A stretch of 64,000 nucleotides of DNA, from assembly GCA_021904315.1 (NCBI GenBank), contig CM038919.1, positions 14,129,666 to 14,193,665 of the forward strand, read 5' to 3'. Shown here one piece after another: positions 22,164 through 33,394 of the stretch. This DNA is from Sphagnum magellanicum. Its lineage: Eukaryota > Streptophyta > Sphagnopsida > Sphagnales > Sphagnaceae. Below the pieces are notes generated by a model that saw only the letters and a list, made by a program, of their open reading frames with translations, was not told the origin of the DNA and did not search any database. The translations under genes and the position numbers were made by a program. Numbering within the stretch: the stretch's first letter is position 1; every line of letters begins with the position of its first letter.

Positions 22164-25100
22164 TGAAATGTATAGTGAAGGTTAGTGTTTAGGATGCAAG
22201 TATTGTAGGTTTGGCCAAATTTCTAGTGAAGGTTAGGGTTTAAGATGTATGTATTAAGGGGTCAACTAAAGTCCAATGAAGGTTAGGAACCCATATGTAA
22301 GTATTGCAAATATTACTCATAATGTGAAAACATCACAATCAGGTTTTGGGGAACAATACACATATGTCTATTTGAAGCCTAATCATTCAAATGAATGGTT
22401 CCATGTGGGTCCAAGCATTGTAAAGTGGACTAAAAAGTACATCCACCCAAATCCAATTTTTAAATATGGCAAAATTTCAACATCAACATAAGAAAGTAAG
22501 TTCAATTTTTTTTAGAATTTCATTATGGAAGGTTCCATGCTTCCATTGAATTTTTATGAGTTGAATACAAAATTTGAAAAAAAATAGTACAATAAAAATG
22601 GGTAACAAGTAGGAATGAAACTAATAGGTTAATGTTGTCCTACTTCTACATAAAAAATAACATATATTTTTATTATACTATGAAATTTTTTGAAGGTCAC
22701 TAGTATATTTGACATGCCATTGTTTTAAAATAAAAGAGATCCAATATTTGATCTACTTGTGCTTGAATTTTAATTCACTTTACAGGTTGTGACACTTGCT
22801 TGATTTTGATGAATATATACAAACCTATTTTAAACATGTGGTTTTAAAATATAATTATAGCAAAGTCAAAATAAAAATAAAAATAAAACATTAAAGTAAA
22901 TAATATTTTTAAATTCAATATACCAAGGCCTACTTGATGGCCACTTTCCATTTATGTTGCAAGGTAATTCTTTGGTCTACTTTACCAAGCTTTCACCCAA
23001 GTGTTAAATTTTATCATTGCAATAAATGAATATTCCACCCAATTTGTTCTGGAACCCATATAACATCTATATGAAAACATATATAAGGAATAACAAAGTT
23101 ACAAAAACCATGTTTCTCAAAATAGTTACCATATTTGCATATTGTTTAGCTATACCAATGTCCAAATTGGAAAATAATTATAAAATACGTTCAAATATTG
23201 AATATGAAATTCAATCATATTGACCTAAAATAATTTACAAACCTTAATAGAGAGATATGGGTTAACATAAATGATTTGTCAACTATTATAAATCATCTAA
23301 CGTTAATTTGTCATTCGATTTTGTATTAAACACAATAGCTAGTTGATAGAACATGAAAATATAATGTGCATATAAGAACATTGAACCTGAAGATGAAATT
23401 ATCATGTTCCATTAACATAATATCATGTTTTGTCAATTGTCTAACATGCTTTGTAAAAAATCAAATGAAAAATTAATTCTAAATAACTTATAGCAATTGA
23501 CGAACCATTTAGGGTAACCCTTATCCCTTGGTTCCATAATGTAAAAATCTTCTAAAGAGGGGACATGTTCATTTCCAATTAATCTTCACTTTAAAATTCA
23601 AAGGATAAGGTTTAACATAAATGGATTTTGAATTGTTGTAAATCATCTAGAATGAATTCCCTAGAAGTCAAACAAAACATGAACATAGTAATAGAACATT
23701 AAAATATCATGCTCCTTGAAGGACGTTAGGTAAGAAGATGATATTCTCATGTTCCATCAATTCATTATCATGTTTAGTACAACAAGAATATCATTTACAC
23801 TATTAATGACCTATAATAGCCGACGAACCATTTATGCCAACCCTAATCCTTTTGACTTCCAACCAATTCAAATGTAACCAATGATATATGTTATAAAAGT
23901 TACTATATCTTCTTGAATACTAAAACCACAACTATGCAAAAGAAACATCGTAGGGCAAGCTAGGTGGCATATGTTCATGTATTGTTGATTGTAGATAATG
24001 GATTTTGAGTAAGTCACATTGGATAGGTACATGAGGTTATAAACCAAAGCCAATTGATCAATTTAGTTACTTTCAAAGCATTTGTAGCACAATTTTACAC
24101 AATATTAAAACTCTACACATTTTTCTAACAAAGTCAAATGCCAAGCTACATTGGAAAATAAACACATTAAACATTACCATATCCATAGCTATGTAGTGCT
24201 TGAAAATGTGTAGAAAGTGCACATGTGAGAATCCATCTTCTATAAAACATTTTTTTTTTGTCCATGGCAAAGCCCAAGAGGAATAATAGTCTACACAATA
24301 TTCTCCAACTATAAAGGATTTTGTCATTGTTTTAGAAGCTAGGAAGATCATGATTTCAAGCTATCCCAAAGTCTAAATTTAGGAACAAATTAAAAAAAAA
24401 CTTAATTAGCCATTATTAGGTCAAAGCATAACATATGTGCATCAAGGGGTGCTTACACATGACACAAATGGTTTGTTAGATGTTGAAGTTCATAAGAAGT
24501 GAACACGGAATGTGTATGTGTAATAACATTAGTAAATTTATTGTATCACGACTATTCATGAAATTAGATAGTCTTTGACCATGGAGCCACATTAATCCTT
24601 CATAGTAACATAACATATGCAAAATTGTATCAAAACTAATCTATGTGTCCACAAGTTTTTGGAATCTTGAAGGAACAATGATCTCATCAATGTGTTCACA
24701 CTACACAAATTATAACCATAGTCAAATTTTGGATTCAGCATGGAGATAGGTAAAGAGAGGATTAATTTAAACAAATTGCATTTTTCATGCATTATGAGTT
24801 AGACATTGGAAAAAAGGTTTTTATAACGTTGCTTTTAAGTACTTGGGATAAATCTCCAAATAGATATTAAACATAACTTCCTGACATTCACTTTAATGAC
24901 AAGTACATTCCAAGGCACCAAGTAGACATTCAAAAGTAGCAACATTCCAATTTGTATTTGTAAAACATTATTGAATTTATTGTACTATAACTACTCATGA
25001 AATCATTCATACTATTCATGGGCACTAGAATGTTTTTATGCATGAAAATAATACCTAGACATAGGTATTGTGTTGAAAACAAAGAATTGTGCTTATGGGC

Positions 25101-25166
25101 AAAAAGCACACTAGTGTGTCACAATTTCGACAGACTAGAGTCCCTTTTCAAAATCCTTTTCTAGTG
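22164..25166. other. AT-rich transposon-derived DNA with diverged internal duplications
   Basis: No gene is seen. A unit of about 350 bp is duplicated at 23255-23530 and 23605-23855: both have (A/G)GGTTTAACATAAATG-like, AAATCATCTA, TCATGTTCCATNAA and GACGAACCATTTA blocks. Another diverged pair lies at 24505-24590 and 24945-25030 (AATTTATTGTA, ATTCATGAAAT). The tract ends at TTTTCTAGTG (25157-25166), the reverse complement of a CACTAGAAAA terminus. Confidence 0.4.
23255..23855. repeat. Diverged tandem duplication, ~350-bp period
   Basis: Two copies aligned by shared blocks TTAACATAAATG, AAATCATCTA, ATCATGTT and CGACGAACCATTTA in the same order. Similarity is moderate, indicating an old event. 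Confidence 0.5.
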
Positions 25167-25987
25167 TAGTTGAAAATTGGCTTAAAATATGAATATTTAG
25201 ATGATATTGAAAATAACATTTTTTTTCATTTCCAATTTCAAATCATGATGTTATAAGAAATATAAAATATATATCAAAAGAAATTATTTAAAAATACTTA
25301 TAAAGTATTATAAAATAATTATAGTTTTTGAAATTTTAAAAGGTTCATAACATAATAAATTAAAATCACATTCCATTCATTTAATGGATTTTTAGTTTCT
25401 TAAACATAATTCATCCAATGTCCCAAAGTTTCAAATAGATAAGATTAACACATTGCAAAATAAAAGTCCATATCCATGAGTTTTGTAGGTGTGACAAAAA
25501 ATGTGGGCAAAATTCAAAAGTCCATTACTTATTGGCTATCCATGATTTTGATTCGATTTTTTCATTTTTGAAAGGTTGATTATGATAGCTTTAGATAAGT
25601 GAATCCTTTTTAAATTTATTTCAATGGATCTTATTTATTTATTTTCTTGTACTTAAGGAATATAAGAAAAACTGCCATTGTGATGTCCATATAAGGTCAC
25701 CATAGTGTGAAAACACCCTTATGTAATACATGCATATTGTTGTAGCAGCAAAATTTTCATTTTTTAGTTCAAGTGGAACTTTGACCCCAAAATACAATCT
25801 ATGCATCGAGCCAAAATTGGTATAACAATGCAAAAGAACAAATGAATGTAAGCATTGCACACAATATACATAATTCTAATTATGTAATACCTACATGGGG
25901 GGTTATGTTGAAATTAACATTTGTTGGCCTTAAGTGGAACCCAACCTTGCATTTAAAAAACTTTGAATAGGAAAACCATGCAAGTAT
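25167..25987. other. AT-rich spacer
   Basis: No open frame of note, no clear repeat. It lies between two CACTA-type termini, one facing left and one facing right. Confidence 0.35.
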
Positions 25988-27425
25988 CACTAGAAAAAAA
26001 TGTGCCGTTTGCAACTAAATAAAAAAGGTTGCATGTGTAACTATTGTTCTTCCATCCTTTGAAATGGATCTTTATTACATCCATTTTGAGCAAATATGGT
26101 ACCATATATATGTTGAAGACATTTTTTATTGGATATTTATTCAATGATTATTTTATTTGGTGACACAAATAAATAAATAAATAAATAAAATATATAATAA
26201 AAATATATTTATATATTTCATATTCTTTAATTTTATTTTCCATTGTATTAAAATAAAATAAAGATTTGAAAAGGCAAGGAAAACCTATTTTCTTTGCAAA
26301 TTTTATTTTTCATTTTCAAAATTTGAAGAAAAAACACAATAATCAATAAATAATGGATAGTACTTTGAGCCCACTATTTTTAAAAAAAATACCCCACCTA
26401 CCCTTTGTTGTTGGGGGGGGGGGGGGGAGATATATTGAAATACAAAACTTGAAAGGTAGAAGATTGACCTTGTTCAAATTTGCCAATGGAAATATGCTTC
26501 TTGTAGGTTGGCCATTGGTGTTTTCCCTTTTTTTTAAACTTAAGATTTAAAATGTTGTTTCTTAACAAAATCTAATCATTTTACATTAATCACCAAATTT
26601 CTATGTTAGTAGTCAAAGGTATGGAAAGATCCAAATGTTTCTAATCAAATCCCCATGCAATAGGCCCATTCAAACATTTACATGTTATTGCAAGGATCCA
26701 TGTGAATGGTGATGTCAAAAATATAGATAACTATTGAAAAATCGTGGACCCAAGTTTCAAATTTAAATAAACAATTTGAATGTTAGATGCAAACTTGGGT
26801 ATGCATCACCTATCGATTGGTATATATAGACATTTTCCAGAAAATTAAATAAAAAATTTTCTCCCAATCTATCCCACACATGTTGATAGGAATTTGTGAC
26901 ATGATGGGAGGATAATTGCGATTCCGGCCTCTTATTGTCTACCTACCTTGTCAAATTTTGAAGTGTTCTTTTCCAAATGTGTGGATGCCACTCAATTGCT
27001 ACACATTACATTTGTGTTTAGTTTTTTCCTATAGCTAGATCCATCCACCCCCTTCCACTAAAAGAAAAATGCCAATTTGCAAACTTCAATTTCCAACTAT
27101 AAAATAATTGCAACAATAAATTTAATTAAAATTGCCATAATTACATATGTGAAGTCACACCCAACATCTAGTTGCAAATAATGACTCACCATGATGTTAT
27201 CAAATGGACCATGGATGATGCATACAATCAACGTATACATGTTCATCTTTTAACCATCCATATAACATTTGTAATTAAATCTTGTTTTTGCAACTATTTT
27301 TACAACTATCAAGTATCCACACATTGTTTGCCACGTTTTAAATTAAAGTAATTTTTAAACAATGATTTTAAATGTTGAATGCCATCAAATTCCAATCACT
27401 TATGATGGTGCTACTTGGCAATACC

Positions 27426-28006
27426 AAAATCCACCATGTGGCATTATGAGAAATTTTGTGTGAAGATTTTTTTATTATTCAAACATTAATCTTGGTTGTC
27501 CATCATGAACATTCATTTTAAATGATGTTAGATTGTGACACATGGGCAATTGAAATTTTCCACATGGCAAATTGATCATATTTTTGAAAAAAAATCAAAT
27601 GAACCTTTATTTGAGTAAGTAGGTAGATAGGTACATAGGCCTATGTAGGTAAGTAGGTAGATAAAATTAAGTACATAAGACATACCTATTTAACTATTTA
27701 TGTAAGTAAGAAATTAAAACTGATGTACCTACTTACCTACCTACCTACAATAGGTAGGTAGGTAATAAGTAGGTAGGAAGGTAGGTGGGCTAAAAAATAG
27801 GCATGTAAATATTTTTATTTCATTTTATGTTTTGCTTTTAGGATTAAGCTTTTTTGAGTTCATCCTTAATGGCACATGTTTTTACAAGTGAAAACATAAA
27901 AGAAGGCACCTTTGTTATATAATTTCCAAGATGAGATTGGAGGAAAAAAAATACGGGTTAAATTTTCTAGTTGCACCTCAGTTGCAAATTGAGTTGCAAC
28001 TACAAA
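27426..28006. repeat. Copy 1 of a ~0.55-kb direct repeat
   Basis: Shares with 32240-32770, in order: CATGTGGCATTATGA, GATTGTGACACATGG, TTGATCATATTTT, a TAGG/CCTA microsatellite core, ATGGCACATGT, and AGTTGCAAATTGAGTTG. The copies are about 4.8 kb apart in the same orientation and moderately diverged. Confidence 0.7.
27610..27790. repeat. TAGG/CCTA microsatellite with inverted blocks
   Basis: Runs of GTAGGTAG and CTACCTAC occur on the same strand, so the tract can fold on itself. It lies in the centre of direct repeat copy 1. Smaller tracts are at 28075-28165. Confidence 0.75.
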
Positions 28007-28749
28007 TATTCTCCCATATGTTTTATGTTTGTTTTTTTATTTTGTAAACTATATAATTATATAACTAGATAGGTAAAGAGGAAATTAATTGACTACCTAT
28101 TTACCTACCTAATTAATTAATTATCCACTAACTAATTACCTACCTACTTACCCACTTACAAACCTACTTATAATTACTTACCATTCGTTAACTATATAAT
28201 TATTTAATTCTAGAAATAACATTCACTTTTACTCCATAATTTCTACTAACTAATCAATAAATCCATAATCATAATTCATCAAAATTGTGGCTCATTAAAA
28301 CTAGGGTCATCAATGTCATGACTTGTCATGTTGCATTTGTCACATCCATTTTGATGTCATCTTCCATGTTTCCCAAATTTCAACAATGAATCCTCTAACC
28401 AACCTTCCATACTTGTAAAGATGGTTCAAGAATAAGCCATTGGTGCTCTTGCCATAATGTAGTGATCAAATTTTAGTCAAAACATTTAGACTTAACCTTT
28501 TGAGCTTTGGTCTTCATATTTAATTTGAACACATAGGCTTGGAGTTCTAGGAGTTCCTTGTTGACAGGTGGATGAATGCATTTTTCATATTGATGGAAAT
28601 ATCGCTTGGGAAAGGGTTTTCTCATCTTGGGGATAATTAATATTGATTATACATGATGCCAAGTGCATTCATGAATTCATGATTTGGAAAGTGCCTTTCA
28701 AGCTCAACCACAAAGAGGTAGATGTGACTCCATGTTCAATCTTGTGAAC

Positions 28750-29460
28750 CATGTTTGATGTCCCCGTCAATTGAAATTGCTAGTGTTTTGTCTCAATGTT
28801 TAGGTTAACACATGATCCAATCATGAGTCATTTGAAACAAGGTATTAAAAATTACATAAGTAAAGTCAAGGAATTCTTCTAGTCTACAAGAGGCTTTAGA
28901 GTCACTATACACGTTGTATTCATCTTGGAAATTTCAATAACAATTATGTGCAAATAAACAAAAAAATCTTGCGATTGAAGAAATTTCATTAAAACATTAG
29001 CTTGACTTTGATAGAGAGATCAAATAAAAAAGACCATGGATGATATAAATATCACAAAAGTTAAACAAGTTGGAATTGGATGCAACATAGTTGTCACGGA
29101 CACCCATTTTTCACAATTGAGGATTCATTCATTTGCCTACCCATTTCAATGGCTTTTACATGCTCATCCATCTTATTTTCACATTCTTCAACATTTGCAA
29201 TCCTTTTATTTCTAGGATTTGAACAAGTTTGGTAAACCAAGATGGTGTTGAAAGCAACTAGAAAATACCCATATTGTGATTGAAGAAGGTGCTTTGATTT
29301 CAAATTCATAAAAGAGGTATACAAAGCTTGGTTAAACATATTCATCCAATGGGGCATGCAATGGATCCTAATCAAATAGGAGGCTTGTTGGTTTCACATT
29401 TGTGTTGTAACTTTAATGTGAAAGGCGAAGGTGGATATTTGATCAAGCCAAAGGCAAACT
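28750..29460 (-). pseudogene. hAT-superfamily transposase fragment
   Basis: On the minus strand, IRIHCMPHWMNMFNQALY, HLLQSQYGYF, NKRIANVEECENKMDEHVKA fit the hAT/ZMYM1-like pattern in which GIHC-AHR-NLA-QTL is followed by LLQSLY-YF and KG-KIL-NVKTRWISML. Past the stop at 29094 the sequence DIYIIHGLFYLISLSKSS and AHNCYWNFQDEYNVYSDSKA continues the family (a leucine-rich helix, then VCD-V-AVK-C---LY-MY-DP). Stops and frame changes show it is dead. No termini were located. Confidence 0.6.
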
Positions 29461-30839
29461 AGGTGTTCAACAATTCATTTGAAAATCCACCATATATCAT
29501 CACAAATCACAACATATATAACCTTAAAATTGTTAATGCTAGTATTGCTTTCTATGAGGTGTTCCAAGATACATAAGATGAGGAGTTATTTTAGATTGAT
29601 CCACCATCGCATAACAATGCACCAAAATCTAGCTCTAATTGTCAATTGTAGTTATTTCATCAACAACAATGGACATAGGAATTTTCAAGTTGAAAAACCA
29701 CTTTTGTGGCTTTCAACACACTTTGGTGCATGGCATTTGCCTTCCCACATGACAAAGTCCCTCCAATGTATGGTAGGATGGTTGAAGGCAAACAAATTTT
29801 GCATTTACACATATTTATGCATGAGATTACCTTGGGAAAACAAATAAAAAATCAAAACAAACAAAATTAGTTTTTTTCTTCTTTTTAATTATTTAAAAAT
29901 TTGAATAGCTTGCTCCACAATATTTTTTGAACACTTTTGCACATATAAAAGACCATAAAAAAAATGTTTCTTTCAGAAGAAATAACAATTAAACCTAATT
30001 TGATAATTTTAATCACTATTGTTGCCTTTTGATGCCCATTGTGTTTCTAAAAAGGATTAAGTTTTTGCATTAGTAATTTCTATGTGCTTTTAATGAGAAT
30101 GCAAAACATTGCTTCACACATTACAAGGAATCATGTCCATACCAACCCATGTGTTTGCGATTTGTGTCTAAATCAATCATTTTTGCAACTTTTGATGCAA
30201 TTATCCTTCATGGCACTGTGTAAAGATGACCTAAAGTCGCATATGCAATTAGAAAATGGTTTAAAGTTACATATGTGATTATGAATTGCAACTATTGTTG
30301 ATTTAAATGAAAATGAGGATGAAAAATGTAGTCATATCATCCAACAACTAATGGCATTAAAATGATAGATGAAAATTTAGTTGTATTTATAATTAGTAAT
30401 GTGGTTCATAAGTGACTAGACACCAAGTGAGGTCTTTTTCAAATTGAATTGCAATTACATACATATTATAGTTGTAGATGTACATGTGTTTAAATGTGAA
30501 TGAAATATCTTATGGCTAATGAAATTACTAGATTTTGTGGTTTAATTTTTTTTCCTTAATTATTTTGAATCAATAAATAGTTAAATGTATAATAAAGTTT
30601 GGTAGGTTTGTGAAAATTTCAAAGGACCAATGAAAAAGGTAGAAAGGAATTTTCTACATAATAGGGACATGTGTAAGTGTAAATATTTATTTTTCTAGAC
30701 AAATGGGATTGCTGGATTTAGTGTTTTGAATTTTTTGTCTAAATTATTTAGAATGAAACACCATTTCAATGCAATAAATATTTATAGATAAGGTTTTTAC
30801 ACAAATTACAATTTTTTCATTTTTGTTGTTGTTAATTTG
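29461..30839. other. AT-rich DNA, no gene recognised
   Basis: Contains a plus-strand frame at 29479-29847 opposite the region where the rest of the hAT relic might lie, but the translation resembles nothing. Scattered GTTGCA/TGCAAC motifs at 30120-30480 may be CACTA subterminal sequence. Confidence 0.35.
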
Positions 30840-31225
30840 GTGTTATAGCCAAAATAAACAATCTAAATTAGAATAACCTAAAATAACTTTAAATAACCTA
30901 AGTCAAATTAACATATAATAACATAAAATAGCCTAAAATATCTTAAGGTGGAATAACAAATAATGACCTAAAATAATCTAGGGCAGAATAGTTGAAAATA
31001 ACAAAAAATAAGCTAAAATAGTTTAGGGTAGAATAATTTAAAATAATAAAAAATATCCTAGAGTAGAATATTTAATAATAGTTGAAAAAAGCCTAAAGTG
31101 AAATTATAATAATTTAGGATAATTAAGAATAACCTAAGGTAAAATAGCCTAGAATAGCATGGGGTGGAATAACCTATAATAGCTTATAATAATCAAGAAT
31201 AACCTAAAATAGCTTAGGGTAGAAA
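30840..31225. repeat. Degenerate minisatellite of AATAACCTAAAATAGCCTA-type units
   Basis: About 385 bp made of variants of AATAACCTAAAATA and TAGGGTAGAATA, with roughly 15- and 30-bp periodicities. No coding potential. Confidence 0.75.
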
Positions 31226-31249
31226 GGTACTTAATTAATTAAATTGGTT

Positions 31250-31310
31250 AGGTAATAGGTAATAAGTAGGATAGATAGTAGGTAGTATGTAGGTGGGTTA
31301 AATAGTAGGT
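31250..31310. repeat. TAGG microsatellite
   Basis: Imperfect GTAGGTA run within AT-rich DNA, third copy of this simple repeat in the block. Confidence 0.65.
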
Positions 31311-32239
31311 ATTTCATTTTTAAAATATGTGATGGTGTTTTTATTAATTAATTAATTAGGTAGCTTACGTAAATAATTTCTTAAATAGGTTAAATAATAA
31401 GTATTTTATTTTTTCAATGTGCAATAATGTTTTTATGCACGAAATAAAGGATCTTATAGTGTTAGATAATGTTGTAGTGTTTCCCTTTCATTAGAATTTA
31501 TCCCATATCCTTTGTTTACAATTGAATTTTTTATTTTATATATAATTAAGTGAAATAAAGGATTGTTCATGGTATGCATTATAGACATTTAAAAGGCATG
31601 TGATATTGGAATGAACCAATCAAAAAAGCTTACCACAAGGGTGCGATCACACAATAGGAGCCACAACAAATGTAACATGTGATTAATTTTTCACGTTTAG
31701 AAGTGGTAATTTAATTTGGTGTTGAGAGTGTAAGATTTTTTTATATAGTAAGGTTCCTAATATATCATTGGGGTAGGTAGGTTTAAGATAGTTAAGTGGG
31801 TCTAGGTTATAAGCTTAGGTAGGAAGGTAAGTAGGATCCTAAAAAAATTTGTTCGTGGGTGCAAATAGGATGACATGAGCTGCACCTACATGCTTTTGGG
31901 ACTATTTTTGGAGAAATGTTCCTTAGAATATTATTTTAAAAGTCTCCAAAAAAGTCTTCCAATTTTTTTTTAAAAACTTAATATTATTATGACAAGGTTT
32001 ATATAAAAGATTTCAAAATATATGTAATTTTCAAAAGTTTTGAAGTTTATTTATAAGTCCTTTTAGTGTTAAAAAACACACATTACAATGTTTAATGAAT
32101 ACTTTTGAGAGTTTTTTATTCATTGGATATTTTTCAAATTAATTCACATGTTCAATAATTTGTTTTCAACTACTATGCAACTCCATTATAACTGCATACA
32201 CAATGTCATGTTGACATCATTAATTGTCATCCATTTATT

Positions 32240-32770
32240 AAAATCTAACATGTGGCATTATGAAGATTTTTGGATATAATTTTTTTTTTTCAAAATATTG
32301 ATCTCCATCATCCATTATGATTGTTAATGATGGTCCGAGATTGTGACACATGGCATAGTCAAAAATTGCCACATTGATCATATTTTGGAAAAAATTAAAA
32401 AATTAAATTTATTAGTTAGGTAGGTTATACATAACCATAGGTAGGTAGGTTGGTAGGTCTTAAGACCTACATACCTACATACATAAGTAAGTAGAAAAGT
32501 AGGACCTACTTACCTACCTAGGTAGGTAAATAGGCAGGAAAGTAGAAGATTAAGTGCACTAAAGAATAGCCATGAATAATTTTTTTAAAAAAAATGTTTT
32601 GCCTTTAGTTTAATTTTTAAAAAGTTCATCCCAAAATGGCACATGTATTTTAATGCGAGAACATAAAAAAACAAACCTTGTTTATATAGTTTGTAACATG
32701 GGATTTGAAGTAAAACATATGGGTTAAATCTTTTAGTTGTTCATTAGTTGCAAATTGAGTTGAAACTATA
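32240..32770. repeat. Copy 2 of the ~0.55-kb direct repeat
   Basis: Partner of 27426-28006 (see that entry). Its TAGG/CCTA core is at 32415-32550. Confidence 0.7.
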
Positions 32771-33010
32771 ACACTTACATGCTCAAGGAAGGCTAGATCC
32801 AAGGGGAAGGTTCCAATTTTTTTGGTGTCTAAACCAAACTTGAACCCTTCTTATTGGCACATTTGAAGCATTAAAAATAATTAAAAACGGAATAAAATTG
32901 AAAAAGTTATGGCCCCTCAAAGTAGAGGGGGTCAAGAACTCAAAAAAACAAACCATCAAATGCTACGAATACCAATTCCCAAACACCAACAAAATTCCTT
33001 GCATGTTGCT

Positions 33011-33290
33011 TTGTTGTTATTAAAGTTCAAAGATGATTTGTAAAACTTCAGGTGGTGCTCTTATAACACTTCAAATCGTTTAAAATTAACAAGAAATAAA
33101 AAAGTTACGAATTTTGAAAGTAGGAGGGGTCCAAAGAGAAAAAAAAGGAAAAAAAAACGTGTTTTGTAAGTTGGAAAGCTTATTTCTCTTCTTGTTATTT
33201 TTTCATTACTCATTTTCCTTTGCACTTCAAAGATGATTTCTAAAACTTGAGGTAGCATTCCCATAACATTTTAAATCACTCAAAATGAAA
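33011..33290. repeat. Duplicated dispersed repeat, also present inverted at 39740-39850
   Basis: TTCAAAGATGATTT(G/C)TAAAACTT(C/G)AGGT occurs near 33027 and 33227, each followed by a CATAACA(C/T)TT-AAATC tail. The reverse complement of the same sequence appears at about 39740-39815. Confidence 0.65.
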
Positions 33291-33394
33291 CACATATGAT
33301 GAAAATATAAATAACTAATGAATATGTATACTCATTAAGTTATAAGTAATTGATTATAGTCACAACATAGTTGAATAATAATACTTTTGTAGTG

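Larger units (their letters stand above)
25988..33394. mobile_element. Block of nested non-autonomous CACTA-type sequence
   Basis: Left-type termini CACTAGAAAAAAA (25988) and CACTAAAAGAAAAA (27056) are each followed by TTGCAACTA or TTTGCAAAC subterminal motifs. A right-type terminus TTTTGTAGTG (33385-33394) is preceded by AGTTGAA motifs. Between them lie a hAT relic, two direct repeats and simple repeats. Pairing of termini is my inference; they may belong to several elements. A 15-base G run at 26413-26427 marks a low-complexity spot. Confidence 0.35.

Noticed and set aside
29479..29847. 122-codon plus frame
   Set aside because: No recognisable domain. It lies opposite or next to the hAT relic and has AT-driven composition.
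27610..32550. Considered a CRISPR-like or origin-type array because of regularly spaced TAGG/CCTA blocks
   Set aside because: A plant nuclear context and plain tetranucleotide slippage explain it. There are no unique spacers.
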